Positions 15,762 to 24,018 of a stretch of 64,000 nucleotides of DNA are shown here, piece by piece. Source of the stretch: Cloacibacterium sp. TD35 (GTDB lineage: Bacteria; Bacteroidota; Bacteroidia; Flavobacteriales; Weeksellaceae); assembly GCF_028864635.1 (NCBI RefSeq), contig NZ_CP104850.1, forward strand, positions 371,001 through 435,000, read 5' to 3'. Each line of letters starts with the position of its first letter. Positions within the stretch are counted from its first letter, which is position 1. The notes under the pieces were generated by a model. That model was not told where the DNA came from. It was given only the letters and a program-made list of their open reading frames with translations, and made no database searches. The position numbers and the translations under genes are program-made.

Positions 15762-17006
15762 TTAAGAAATCTTCATTTTTAGTTCTTTTTGGGCTAATTT
15801 TTCTTTTAAGATATTCATGTCGTTGCTGACTTTGGAATCCAAAATTTTAGCGTAGTGCTGGGTCATTCTAATACTTGTGTGACCTAACATCTTACTAACT
15901 GTTTCGATTGGTACACCATTATTTAGAGTTACTGTTGTGGCAAAAGTGTGTCTTGCTGCATGAAAAGTTAAATCAAATTCTATATCACATAGAGTAGAAA
16001 TTTCTTTTAAATACTCATTCATTTTTTGATTGCTTAAAATTGGGAGGACTAAATTTTGGTTTAAACATTTAGGATTGTCTTTATATTTGGTCAAAATATT
16101 TTCTGCAATTGGCAAAAGTGGTATGCTTGCATCAACTTTAGTTTTTGTTCTTTTGATTTTAATAAATCTCGCTCCACTAATGTTTGTAGATATATCATCA
16201 TATTTTAGATTCTTAATATCAACATACGCTAAACCCGTGAAACAGCTAAAGATGAAAACATCTCTAACAAAGGACAGCCTTTCACTTTTAAATTCTTTGT
16301 CAATTATTGACTCTAACTGCTCCTCACTCAGAAAGTTTTTGTCTACTGGCTGTAGCTTTGTTTTGTAATTTATAAAAGGGTCTTTATTTATCCATTCATT
16401 ATCAATACAAAGTTTTATGATTTTTCGGAAGTTTTTCAAATATTTTACAGAAGTATTATTACAACAGTTTCTTATGGTTCTAAACCATAAGTCATAGTAC
16501 GAAATAAATTCTGGTTTGATATTTTTGACTTCCATATCTGAAATGTTGTATTTCCATTTCATAAACTCTATAGTGTGTTTTAATGAAGTTTCATATCTCT
16601 TCCATGTTCCAAATGAGTATGTTTTTCCAATAAGAGAAAACACCATCTTATTGTGTTCCTTGAAAACTTCTACAAGGGTAATTGCTTTTTCATCAATTCC
16701 CAAAAATTTATTCTTTAGTGTTTCTGCAGTAACCTCCTTATTAGCAAAAATAAGTTCATTGTAACTTGAAAAAACTTTTAGTTTATAGTTGTCAATTAAT
16801 GAATTGATAGCTTTTGCCTGTTGACTATTTCCTTTTAGTTTACCAGATTTAGAACACCATGAAGCTGTTGGGATAGTTTGCCCAGTTGATATTTCAGAGC
16901 GTTTTCCTCTAACTGTAATACGTAAATAAATGGCTGATAGTTCTGGATTGCTTTTTGTTTTCTTTGCGTAGAAAATTAAATTGTAGTGGTTCATGTGTGG
17001 TGACAT
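15762..17006 (-). CDS. Tyrosine-type site-specific integrase (Bacteroidetes CTn/IntDOT-like)
   Basis: This 414-residue recombinase has an N-terminal arm-binding domain (about 1-105), a SAM-like core-binding domain (about 110-210) and a catalytic domain. Visible catalytic residues are Lys in the KRTKTK beta-hairpin (about 285-290), HAAR at 349-352, His376 in GHTS, and the nucleophile Tyr385. At the usual Arg-I position the sequence is CFTGLAY (255-261), without Arg, a known peculiarity of IntDOT-like enzymes. An alternative start at Met5 is possible. The gene start lies 240 bases from the tmRNA 3' end, which points to tmRNA as the integration target. Confidence 0.92.
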   Translation of the reverse strand: MSPHMNHYNLIFYAKKTKSNPELSAIYLRITVRGKRSEISTGQTIPTASWCSKSGKLKGNSQQAKAINSLIDNYKLKVFSSYNELIFANKEVTAETLKNKFLGIDEKAITLVEVFKEHNKMVFSLIGKTYSFGTWKRYETSLKHTIEFMKWKYNISDMEVKNIKPEFISYYDLWFRTIRNCCNNTSVKYLKNFRKIIKLCIDNEWINKDPFINYKTKLQPVDKNFLSEEQLESIIDKEFKSERLSFVRDVFIFSCFTGLAYVDIKNLKYDDISTNISGARFIKIKRTKTKVDASIPLLPIAENILTKYKDNPKCLNQNLVLPILSNQKMNEYLKEISTLCDIEFDLTFHAARHTFATTVTLNNGVPIETVSKMLGHTSIRMTQHYAKILDSKVSNDMNILKEKLAQKELKMKIS

Positions 17007-17186
17007 TTAAGGGTTATAAATTTATTTTTGACCCAAAGAACCTACAAGATGTTCAATCATTGAAATGGCTTTGTATAAGCAGTTTCAAGAGAGGTAGGTG
17101 AGTACTTTGGTGATTTTTTGATACTCACCGGATCACTCTATTTAAAGATTGATTTATTATGGTAATATTTGTTATTCGAGAAAATA

Positions 17187-17222
17187 AAAAACCCTTTAAA
17201 AATCTAAGTTTTAAAGGGTTTT
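17187..17222. terminator. Hairpin terminator downstream of tmRNA
   Basis: AAAACCCTTTAAAA and its exact complement flank a short loop, with A-rich and T-rich sides. This bidirectional rho-independent terminator ends tmRNA transcription before the integrase promoter region. It may mark the chromosomal or element side of the junction. Confidence 0.8.
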
Positions 17223-17245
17223 AGTAAAATTTGAATTTTACATTG

Positions 17246-17642
17246 TGGAGTTGGAGGGATTCGAACCCTCGTCCAAACAAGCAATACGCAAGCTTTCTAC
17301 ATGCTTATTTTGCTATTGGTTTTCGTCGTAAAGCAGACAGCAAACAGCCAACTTTACGCTTATCTTCTAAAATTTTCGTTCCCGAACCGAAGTTTTTCGG
17401 GACTTATTTCCGCATTTTCTATGCCTCGGAATCGAACGTCGCAGAACAGAACTTTCGGGAGACATCTTGTTTCCTTACTATACTTCGGGAAAAAAGCTAA
17501 TCCTACTAAGCTTCGGATTAAGCAGCAAGAGCAAACTCTTCGTTGCCAGTTAAATTCTGTAGCAAGGGATTAAAGAGATCGCGCTACGGTTCTCTGCATG
17601 CTTACTTACCCATTGGTCTTGCTGTCGAAACCAGTCAACCCC
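17246..17642 (-). ncRNA. ssrA: Transfer-messenger RNA (tmRNA)
   Basis: Read on the minus strand, the 5' end GGGGTTG pairs with CAACTCC at the 3' end to form the acceptor stem (one G-U pair), followed by a discriminator A. The CCA tail is not encoded. The 5' part contains GACTGGTTTCGACAG and the 3' part has the T-loop GGGTTCGAATCCC, both diagnostic of tmRNA. The resume frame (17547 down to 17518) encodes the tag GNEEFALAA and a TAA stop, close to the GENNYALAA-type tags of other Bacteroidota. tmRNA with SmpB rescues stalled ribosomes and marks the truncated protein for proteolysis. The gene is intact although the integrase lies next to its 3' end. Confidence 0.95.
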
Positions 17643-17656
17643 AATTTTTAAGTATG

Positions 17657-17664
17657 CAAATATA
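17657..17664 (-). promoter_or_regulatory. -7 promoter element of tmRNA
   Basis: TATATTTG on the minus strand matches TAnnTTTG and sits 15 bases upstream of the predicted mature 5' end at 17642, appropriate for a short precursor leader. Confidence 0.55.
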
Positions 17665-17736
17665 AGCAAAAAACATACCTAAATTTTAATTCTGTATTTC
17701 TTTTATTGTGGCGCCAAATTTCCGCCTTCCGTTCCC

Positions 17737-17777
17737 GCTATTTTTGTGCGGCGGCTTCGCCGCCGCACAAAAATAGC
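17737..17777. repeat. Perfect 19-base GC-rich inverted repeat upstream of tmRNA
   Basis: The arms 17737-17755 and 17759-17777 are exact complements around a TTC loop, with a core of GCGGCGGC/GCCGCCGC inside an otherwise AT-rich spacer. Flanking GCGCC and GGGGCGC segments may extend the fold. It resembles the dispersed GC-rich palindromes of flavobacterial intergenic DNA. It lies between tmRNA and a plus-strand gene, in a spacer with no other gene (17643-17932). Confidence 0.75.
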
Positions 17778-17932
17778 TCCACTCAAGTCGGGGCGCAATT
17801 CCGTTATCATTAGAACTTTTTAACCAAATTTTGAAAATTCACCTCTTAAAAACTCATAAAAAAGTTAATCTCGGTTAAAGTTGTTTCAGCAATCAAATTT
17901 CAAAATAATTTTGAGACTGCTAATCATAACCT

Positions 17933-18661
17933 ATGAAGAAAACTCTACTCCTATTTTTATTCATTTTCGCCCATTCTTTTCATGCTCAAGAATACGTTTT
18001 TGGCAAAATTACATCAGAACAAAACATAGAATTATCCGGAGTTTTAATCCTCAACACCAGAACAGACGAAAAAACATATTCAGACAGCGATGGCAATTTT
18101 ATGATAGCTGCAAAAAACAATGATGCGCTACGATTCGTAAAACAAAAATTCGATAGAATTACCTATTTCGTAAAACCCGAAGATTTAAAAAACTCTATAA
18201 AAATCACGCTTATAAAATCCGTTGTAGAAATAGAAGAAGTAGAAATTAAAACAAAACTCACAGGCAATTTAAGAGAAGATGCAAAAAGAGTAGAATCTGT
18301 GAGAAAAGTAAAACTCAATAAAGAAATTTCTAAATATATTGCTGAAAAATCTGACCCAGAAATTATAAAACCAAGAGGCGGTGAATTTGTACAACCAGTT
18401 GGGCAAGGTTTTTCTGTAGGAAAAGTTTCTAATCAGGCAGACCAAATAGATTTAGCCGAAGATTTTCTAGAAATTCTTGGCGAAGATTATTTTACAGATT
18501 TAGGACTTAAAAAAAGTGAAATTTCTGCATTCATTTTTCATGTAATGAACGGATTAGATTTAAAAAACGCCTATAAATATGGTTATTTAAAAGGAATCGA
18601 TATTGCTCAGTTCAGAAAACAAGCAGAAATAAAAATCTATGATTTTAGAAAGTTAAAATAA
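17933..18661 (+). CDS. Secreted protein with carboxypeptidase-like regulatory domain
   Basis: This 242-residue protein has a signal peptide ending at HAQ (residue 19). A beta-sandwich of the CarboxypepD_reg-like type follows (about 20-100: VFGKITSEQNIELSGVLILN, then SDSDGNFMI). This fold is common on exported Bacteroidota proteins and TonB-dependent receptors. The C-terminal half is charged and mostly helical, without a recognisable enzyme motif. It is a conserved hypothetical cell-envelope protein; it is transcribed divergently from tmRNA and is not linked to the island. Confidence 0.72.
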   Translation: MKKTLLLFLFIFAHSFHAQEYVFGKITSEQNIELSGVLILNTRTDEKTYSDSDGNFMIAAKNNDALRFVKQKFDRITYFVKPEDLKNSIKITLIKSVVEIEEVEIKTKLTGNLREDAKRVESVRKVKLNKEISKYIAEKSDPEIIKPRGGEFVQPVGQGFSVGKVSNQADQIDLAEDFLEILGEDYFTDLGLKKSEISAFIFHVMNGLDLKNAYKYGYLKGIDIAQFRKQAEIKIYDFRKLK

Positions 18662-18734
18662 TATGGAATTGAATTTGATGTATTATTTTTTGTAAATTTA
18701 ATGTTATCAAATCACCACCTAAAATCACAATTTT

Positions 18735-19466
18735 ATGAACAAAAACATTATCGCCATTGCTGTTGCTTCTTTGGGCTTCATCATTGGGTTTGGCTTATTA
18801 GGAAGCGCCATCAAAAACCGAAACAAATCAGAAAACACCATTTCTGTTACCGGTCTTGGAACCAAAAAATTCACTTCGGACCTCATCACTTGGAGCGGAA
18901 ACTTCTCCAGAAATAGTTTTGAACTGAAACAAGCATATGATGCACTTTCAAACGACCGAAAAATTATTGAAAACTATTTGATTTCTAAAGGAATCCCTAA
19001 AACCGAAATCGTTTTTTCGGCGGTAGATATTCAGAAGCAATATAATTATGTTTCGGAACCTAACGGAGGTGGCCATCAGACTTTTGCTGGCTATCAGTTA
19101 ACTCAATCGGTTTCATTAGAAAGTAAAGATGTGGCAAAAATTGAAAATCTCTCAAGAAACATTACCGAAATCATCAATCTTGGGATAGAATTTACCTCAT
19201 CAAAACCAAGTTATTTCTACACAAAACTAGCCGAAGTAAAACAGGAAATGATTGCCAATGCAACAAAAGATGCTAAAGAACGTGCCGAAAAAATCGCAGA
19301 AAATGCAGGTTCAGAATTGGGAAATCTTAAAAAAGCAACAATGGGTGTTATCCAAATTACAGCTCCTAATTCCAATGAAGATTTTTCTTACGGCGGAACT
19401 TATAATACTCAATCAAAAGAAAAAGAAGCGAGTATTACAATTAAATTAGAATATGAAGTAGATTAG
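18735..19466 (+). CDS. SIMPL (DUF541) domain protein
   Basis: This 243-residue protein has an N-terminal membrane anchor (NIIAIAVASLGFIIGFGLLG) and a periplasmic SIMPL/DUF541 domain, recognisable by SVTGLGTKKFTSD near the start and a C-terminal EKEASITIKLEYEV strand. The family includes bacterial 26-kDa periplasmic proteins and forms cage-like oligomers in some species; its function is unsettled, with links to oxidative stress. It is separated by 73 bases from the preceding gene and probably has its own promoter. Confidence 0.82.
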   Translation: MNKNIIAIAVASLGFIIGFGLLGSAIKNRNKSENTISVTGLGTKKFTSDLITWSGNFSRNSFELKQAYDALSNDRKIIENYLISKGIPKTEIVFSAVDIQKQYNYVSEPNGGGHQTFAGYQLTQSVSLESKDVAKIENLSRNITEIINLGIEFTSSKPSYFYTKLAEVKQEMIANATKDAKERAEKIAENAGSELGNLKKATMGVIQITAPNSNEDFSYGGTYNTQSKEKEASITIKLEYEVD

Positions 19467-19474
19467 TTGAAATT

Positions 19475-19987
19475 TTATATTTCGTAGACAACTTCGTGTA
19501 TTTCCTTAATGCAATTTTCTAAATTTTCAGGCTCGAAATTTGCCATTAGAAATAAATTTACAACACTTTTACCTTCGCCATAACTCGGTTGAAGGTAATT
19601 TTTTTCTATGATGCTAAAACCATTTCTTTCATAAAAACGCAATCTTCTTTCTGCAATTTCTGAAAGTGAATCTGGCTCAGTTTCTAAAATGAGCTTTTCG
19701 AATTTTTCTTGCAAACTTTCCAGAATTTTTTCTCCAAATTTTTGATTTCTAAATTCCTCAAAAACTTCGAAATGTTCTAAAAAATAAAATCCCTGAAGCT
19801 CCCAGATCACGCAGTATCCTATATTTTCATCTTCGTGATTAATGGAATAAACGAATGCGTCAGGATTCTCGGCTAAATCTAGAAATTGGTCTTTGCTACG
19901 CCTCTCTTCTTCGGGAAAAGTTTTTTCGTAGCGGTAGAAAATTTTAGAAATTTTCTTGCGGTTTTGTAATTCTTCGAACCAAATCAT
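19475..19987 (-). CDS. GNAT-family N-acetyltransferase
   Basis: This 170-residue GNAT-fold protein carries a motif A-like segment FEEFRNQKFGEKILESL (about 75-91), where the acetyl-CoA pyrophosphate loop is expected, and the later RLRFYERNGF motif common in GNAT enzymes. The substrate is unknown. Its ATG overlaps the stop of the PspC-like gene by one base (TAATG), so it is the third gene of a translationally coupled operon. It converges with the SIMPL gene, the two stops being 8 bases apart. Confidence 0.82.
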   Translation of the reverse strand: MIWFEELQNRKKISKIFYRYEKTFPEEERRSKDQFLDLAENPDAFVYSINHEDENIGYCVIWELQGFYFLEHFEVFEEFRNQKFGEKILESLQEKFEKLILETEPDSLSEIAERRLRFYERNGFSIIEKNYLQPSYGEGKSVVNLFLMANFEPENLENCIKEIHEVVYEI

Positions 19988-20223
19988 TACAAATCGAATA
20001 CATTAGGTCTTCTGGTGATGAAAATATCTTTTACCCAAAGTGTAAATGCCATCATAAGATATACTAAGAAGAAAAAACCAGCTGTGGCAAAAGTGGAATA
20101 AATGAAAAATACACGCAATTTAGAAACAGGAATTCCTAGCCTGCTCCCAAACCTTGTGAGCGTTCCGAACCATTCGTGTTCTACTCTGTGTCTTAAATCC
20201 GTAATTATTTTGGGCTCTTTCAT
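19987..20223 (-). CDS. Short PspC-domain membrane protein
   Basis: This 78-residue protein has the PspC layout: a short cytosolic part with an FGSRLGIPVSKLRVFF motif, then a hydrophobic segment (IYSTFATAGFFFLVYLMMAF), and a cytosolic tail. PspC proteins sense or respond to inner-membrane stress. The small solitary form is common in Flavobacteria without the rest of the Psp system. Both ends overlap neighbouring genes by one base (TAATG), indicating coupled translation with the MazG-like and GNAT genes. Confidence 0.85.
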   Translation of the reverse strand: MKEPKIITDLRHRVEHEWFGTLTRFGSRLGIPVSKLRVFFIYSTFATAGFFFLVYLMMAFTLWVKDIFITRRPNVFDL

Positions 20224-20549
20224 TATTTTAATTTCTCATTATTTTGATGACGGTCAAAATCTCTTTCAGTTTTTACTTTCATCTTTTTATCAAAAGCGGT
20301 TTGTAAATCTACACCAGTTTGGTTTGCCAGGCACAAAGTTACAAAAAGTACATCTGCTAATTCTTCGCCTAAATCTTTAGATTTGTCAGATTCTTTTTCG
20401 CTTTGTTCACCATATCTTCTGGCAATAATTCTGGCAACCTCTCCTACTTCTTCGGTTAACATTGCCATATTCGTTAATTCATTAAAATAACGAACACCAA
20501 TGGTTTTTATCCATTCATCAACTTGATTTTGTAGAATTTTTATTTCCAT
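20223..20549 (-). CDS. MazG-like nucleotide pyrophosphohydrolase
   Basis: This protein of about 108 residues belongs to the all-alpha NTP pyrophosphatase superfamily, with LTEEVGEVARIIARR and GEELADVLFVTLCLA supplying the acidic metal-binding residues. Such enzymes hydrolyse (d)NTPs to monophosphates for pool cleaning. The preferred start is the ATG at 20549 (MEIKILQ); a TTG 12 bases upstream extends the frame but abuts the stop of the preceding lipoprotein gene. Its stop overlaps the pspC start in a TAATG. Confidence 0.85.
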   Translation of the reverse strand: MEIKILQNQVDEWIKTIGVRYFNELTNMAMLTEEVGEVARIIARRYGEQSEKESDKSKDLGEELADVLFVTLCLANQTGVDLQTAFDKKMKVKTERDFDRHQNNEKLK

Positions 20550-20561
20550 AATTTTTCTCAA

Positions 20562-21962
20562 TTATTGATACGCTCCAATTGTAGGATTAGTAGTTCTGTT
20601 CACTTTTACAATATCTAGAGGAACCAAAGCTGCTATAGAAGCCTTTCCCTTCGTTTTTGCAGGAGACGCAATTTTTACTCTCAGATTCATTTTTTGGGTA
20701 AAGTAATTCTCAAATTTTGGATCTTCATTTTTAATGGAATTCACAATTTTTGCATTCCCGTCCCAAATGAAACCTGCATTTGCAGCTTCAAATTTCACCA
20801 AACAATTCTCGATGAAATAATTAAATGTTTGTCCAGAAGTTGGCTTGAACTGAATCGCGTTATTTCTTTCGGTGTAAACAATAGAATTTTGAAGATTCAA
20901 TGTTAAAGCGCCTTGTTCTGTAGAAGTTCCGTTGTTATACTCATTAGCAGCATAAATTCCGAAACTTGGCAAACTGCTATTTAAATTCCAATAATTAGCA
21001 AAAGTAGCATGTAAAAATGTATAATTTCCGCCTTTGAAAATTCCTAAATTCGCTTGTCCACAGTTATTGATTACCAAATTTTCTGCTTGAACGGTTGCAT
21101 TAATTCCTAAAATTCCAAAATCTTGAAATGTATGAACAATCGTGTTTTTAAGCGTAGCAGAAGCGTGATTGAGTTCTAAACCAGTCGTTCCACCAATAAT
21201 TTTAGCATATTTTAAATTGGCAATTGCACCTTGTTCTAACTTAATTCCATCCCAGTTAAGTGGAAGAGTGTCATATCTCGCATCATTTCTGTCTCCACGG
21301 AAAATAACTTCTTTGCCTAAATCTCCATTTGCAATCAATTGAGCATTTTTCCCGATTTTCAAATTAGCATTTTTATGAAAATACACTTTTGTGCCCTCAG
21401 AAATAGTAAGTGATTTTCCATCGGCCAATTTTAAATCGCCATAAATAATTTTCGCTTTCGTATTGTTCCAAGAAGTATTGTCCGTTAAAATCTTCGGACT
21501 GGTTTCGGTAGAAATATAAAATTCCACATCTTGAACTACTGACAGCAAAGTCACGTGTTGATTCGCTACTGGCGATTCTATTTGAATTCTTTCTTCGGCA
21601 ATCGCTTCTGGAGCATTTGCAGTAGGAGCAATTTCTACAAAAATATAAAGACTGTCTTTTTTACGAAGGGGCACATTGGTAAATTCTGTCCCTGCTTTTC
21701 CGTCTACATTAATTCTGTATAGTGAAGTATTACCTGATTCTAGATAAATTTTCGGGATAGAAATATCTTTATTTTCGTCGTTATAGATTTTTACAGCATA
21801 GGTTTCGCTTCTCACCTGATTGTAAACAGTGTCTAAAACCAAAGTATCTACTGAAAATCTAAGTTTTTTGCTTGGCGCATCGAATGAGATTTCATCTCTG
21901 TTACAAGAAATGACAAAAAGAGCCAACCAAAACCCGAAAAAAAGAAAATATTTTGTCTTCAT
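20562..21962 (-). CDS. Beta-helix lipoprotein
   Basis: This 466-residue protein has a lipoprotein signal peptide (FGFWLALFVISCNRD, Cys near 20). An N-terminal immunoglobulin-like region (about 35-140) with KDSLYIFVEIAP is followed by a right-handed parallel beta-helix region (about 160-440) made of repeated short strands such as GDLKLADGKSLTI and KIGKNAQLIANG. It is exported and probably surface- or periplasm-anchored; no enzymatic residue is evident. It begins the operon that continues with the MazG-like, PspC and GNAT genes, though a functional link is not obvious. Confidence 0.75.
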   Translation of the reverse strand: MKTKYFLFFGFWLALFVISCNRDEISFDAPSKKLRFSVDTLVLDTVYNQVRSETYAVKIYNDENKDISIPKIYLESGNTSLYRINVDGKAGTEFTNVPLRKKDSLYIFVEIAPTANAPEAIAEERIQIESPVANQHVTLLSVVQDVEFYISTETSPKILTDNTSWNNTKAKIIYGDLKLADGKSLTISEGTKVYFHKNANLKIGKNAQLIANGDLGKEVIFRGDRNDARYDTLPLNWDGIKLEQGAIANLKYAKIIGGTTGLELNHASATLKNTIVHTFQDFGILGINATVQAENLVINNCGQANLGIFKGGNYTFLHATFANYWNLNSSLPSFGIYAANEYNNGTSTEQGALTLNLQNSIVYTERNNAIQFKPTSGQTFNYFIENCLVKFEAANAGFIWDGNAKIVNSIKNEDPKFENYFTQKMNLRVKIASPAKTKGKASIAALVPLDIVKVNRTTNPTIGAYQ

Positions 21963-22061
21963 GGAAGTATTAAAATAAGCGTAAAGTTAATGAAAAAAGC
22001 TGAACTGTTTCTAAAAACGAAAAAACGGGAAAATTTCTTTCATAAAAAACTTAATACGCTA

Positions 22062-22092
22062 TTTGTCAATTCAAAAAATATTTTTATTTTTG
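22062..22092 (+). promoter_or_regulatory. Promoter of the bL31 gene
   Basis: TTTG at 22062-22065 and TATTTTTG at 22085-22092 are separated by 19 bases, an excellent match to the Bacteroidetes sigma-A consensus TTTG-N19-TAnnTTTG. The ATG of bL31 follows about 80 bases later, leaving a leader that could hold a control site. Confidence 0.72.
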
Positions 22093-22172
22093 CAGTCTAA
22101 AATTAAGAATAATAAAAGCAGTGCCATTACACGCAATTATTATCAACTAAAATTTAAAAAGACAATAAAGAT

Positions 22173-22424
22173 ATGAAATCAGGAATTCACCCAGAAAATT
22201 ATAGATTAGTTGTATTCAAAGACATGAGTAATGACGAAGTGTTTCTTTGCAAATCTACAGCTGAAACTAAAGATACTATTGTTTACGAAGGTACAGAATA
22301 TCCATTAATCAAAATGGAAATATCTTCTACTTCTCACCCATTCTACACTGGTAAAGTAAAATTAGTAGATACTGCAGGTAGAGTAGACAAATTCATGAAC
22401 AAATACAAAAAATTCGCTAAGTAA
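22173..22424 (+). CDS. rpmE2: Ribosomal protein bL31, type B
   Basis: This 83-residue protein begins [19 protein letters not shown] and contains [12 protein letters not shown], both highly characteristic of bL31. It lacks the CxxC zinc-binding residues, which makes it the type B (zinc-independent) form, the usual one in Bacteroidota. It is a component of the large ribosomal subunit at the inter-subunit bridge. It is monocistronic, with a strong promoter upstream and a hairpin terminator 26 bases downstream. Confidence 0.96.
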   Translation: MKSGIHPENYRLVVFKDMSNDEVFLCKSTAETKDTIVYEGTEYPLIKMEISSTSHPFYTGKVKLVDTAGRVDKFMNKYKKFAK

Positions 22425-22450
22425 TTTAGCCGATTTTTTCATAATAAATC

Positions 22451-22480
22451 AGTCCTTCAAAAATTTTGAAGGACTTTTTT
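22451..22480 (+). terminator. Terminator after bL31
   Basis: Perfect arms AGTCCTTCAAAA and TTTTGAAGGACT are followed by a run of T. The rest of the spacer to 22665 holds only low-complexity sequence with ACGCAAAGACGCAA-type words common in flavobacterial intergenic DNA. Confidence 0.88.
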
Positions 22481-22665
22481 TGTAAATTTGTTTACAATCA
22501 ACGCAAAGACGCAAGAAAAAATAAAAATTGAAACGTTTTAAAGGCGCCAAGAAAAATTTGTTTAAAGACAAATTCTTTGCGACTTAAAAGACTAACGCTG
22601 ATAAAAAATTGTTTTGCGCCATTGCGTTAAAATTTTTGAATTTAAATTTTAAATCTTGAATTAAA

Positions 22666-23826
22666 ATGCAACTTATATTTTCTGATGCTCAATTTTGGGG
22701 AGATTTCCTTCCGCTTACTTATACCAAACCTATCGCAGAACTTAGAACAGGAATTCTTACGTTTTCTGAACGTTGGCAAAAACTGCTAGATTCTTCAGAA
22801 GTTTCTTACATCACCGAAGATTATCTTCAAAAAAAATATAAATCCTACGAAAAGAAAGAAAGTTTACTGATTACTCCAAATTTTCTTCCTTCGGAAAGTG
22901 TTTTGGCTCAAATTAAAAATTTGCAACTGGGAGAAGCTTTGATTTATGAAAACGAAGTTTTAGCGGCTAGATTAAACATGGAAAACTTCTCACTTTCGCA
23001 GATTGAAAAAATGACAGACATTACCGAAGAACTGATTTTCTTTAAAAAATCTACGGATTTATTTTCTCTAAATGACAAAGCGATTGATTTTGATTTTGAA
23101 TTGGTGACCAAAGGGAGAACTTCTGCTCCACTTTCTGAAACCAATGGATTTTTAGGCAAAAAAGAAGATTTATTTATAGAAGAAGGTGCCGAGATAGAAT
23201 TTGCCACGCTTAATTGCAAAACTGGGAAAATCTACATCGGCAAAAATGCAGAAATTATGGAAGGTTCTGTAGTTAGAGGAAGTCTCGCACTTTGTGAAGG
23301 CTCTAAAATTAATATGGGTTCTAAAATTTATGGAGCTACAACCATCGGTCCACATTCTAAAGTAGGTGGTGAAGTGAATAATATCGTTATCTCTGGTTTT
23401 ACCAATAAAGGTCACGAAGGTTTTGTAGGAAATTCTGTGATTGGCGAATGGTGCAATCTTGGAGCAGACACCAATTCTTCTAACCTCAAAAACAATTACG
23501 CAGAAGTAAAACTCTGGAGTTATCCATCCAAAAAATTTGTAAAAACTGGACTTCAATTTTGTGGATTAATTATGGGAGACCATTCTAAAACAGCCATTAA
23601 CACTCAATTTAATACAGGAACTGTAGTGGGAGTTGGCGCTAATATTTTCAAAAGTGGATTTCCACCAAATTTGATTGAACATTTTTCTTGGGGCGGATTT
23701 AAAGGAGATGAAAAATTCAGATTAGAAACTGCCTATGAAGTTGCAGAAAAAGCTATGGCAAGAAGAAAAATAACTTTAACTGAAGAAGATAAGGAAATTC
23801 TGAAATGGGTTTATGAGAATTGTTAA
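22666..23826 (+). CDS. GlmU-family putative sugar nucleotidyltransferase with left-handed beta-helix
   Basis: The protein has 386 residues. The N-terminal half (about 1-150) begins LIFSDAQFWGDFLPLTYTKP, followed by AELRTGILTFSERW, a pattern found in Bacteroidota GlmU-like proteins. The C-terminal half (about 175-340) is a left-handed beta-helix of hexapeptide repeats (IYIGKNAEI, INMGSKIYG, TTIGPHSKVGG), as in acyl- and acetyltransferases. This suggests activated-sugar synthesis or an acetyltransferase for envelope glycans. It is not the housekeeping GlmU by sequence pattern, and its precise substrate is unknown. Confidence 0.78.
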   Translation: MQLIFSDAQFWGDFLPLTYTKPIAELRTGILTFSERWQKLLDSSEVSYITEDYLQKKYKSYEKKESLLITPNFLPSESVLAQIKNLQLGEALIYENEVLAARLNMENFSLSQIEKMTDITEELIFFKKSTDLFSLNDKAIDFDFELVTKGRTSAPLSETNGFLGKKEDLFIEEGAEIEFATLNCKTGKIYIGKNAEIMEGSVVRGSLALCEGSKINMGSKIYGATTIGPHSKVGGEVNNIVISGFTNKGHEGFVGNSVIGEWCNLGADTNSSNLKNNYAEVKLWSYPSKKFVKTGLQFCGLIMGDHSKTAINTQFNTGTVVGVGANIFKSGFPPNLIEHFSWGGFKGDEKFRLETAYEVAEKAMARRKITLTEEDKEILKWVYENC

Positions 23827-23898
23827 TTTTTTGAACACAACAATTTAAACTATTGCGTTATCATTTCGTAGGAATCAAAACACGTATAAAATAAATAC

Positions 23899-23934
23899 AA
23901 GCCGCTTTCAAAATATTTGAAAGCGGCTTTTTTA
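23899..23934 (+). terminator. Terminator after the GlmU-like gene
   Basis: Fourteen-base perfect arms (AAGCCGCTTTCAAA and complement) around ATA are followed by a T-run, giving a strong rho-independent terminator. Confidence 0.88.
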
Positions 23935-24018
23935 ATTAAAAATCAAGAAAATAAAAAATTTTTATTTCTGATGTAATATTTTTCCGACCTTCGTTGTCTT
24001 ACCTATAGAAACTAACCT

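Noticed and set aside
1..16980. Second copy of the tmRNA 3' end (attachment repeat) inside the window
   Set aside because: Scanning by eye found none; the distal end of the element is presumably left of the window. A computed repeat search would be needed to be certain.
17246..17280. A tRNA gene beside the integrase
   Set aside because: The T-loop-like segment belongs to the tmRNA; no anticodon or D arm is next to it.
17231..17573. Open frames of ~90 residues on the plus strand across the tmRNA region
   Set aside because: They lie antisense to a tmRNA with matching acceptor stem, T-loop and tag frame; their translations look random.
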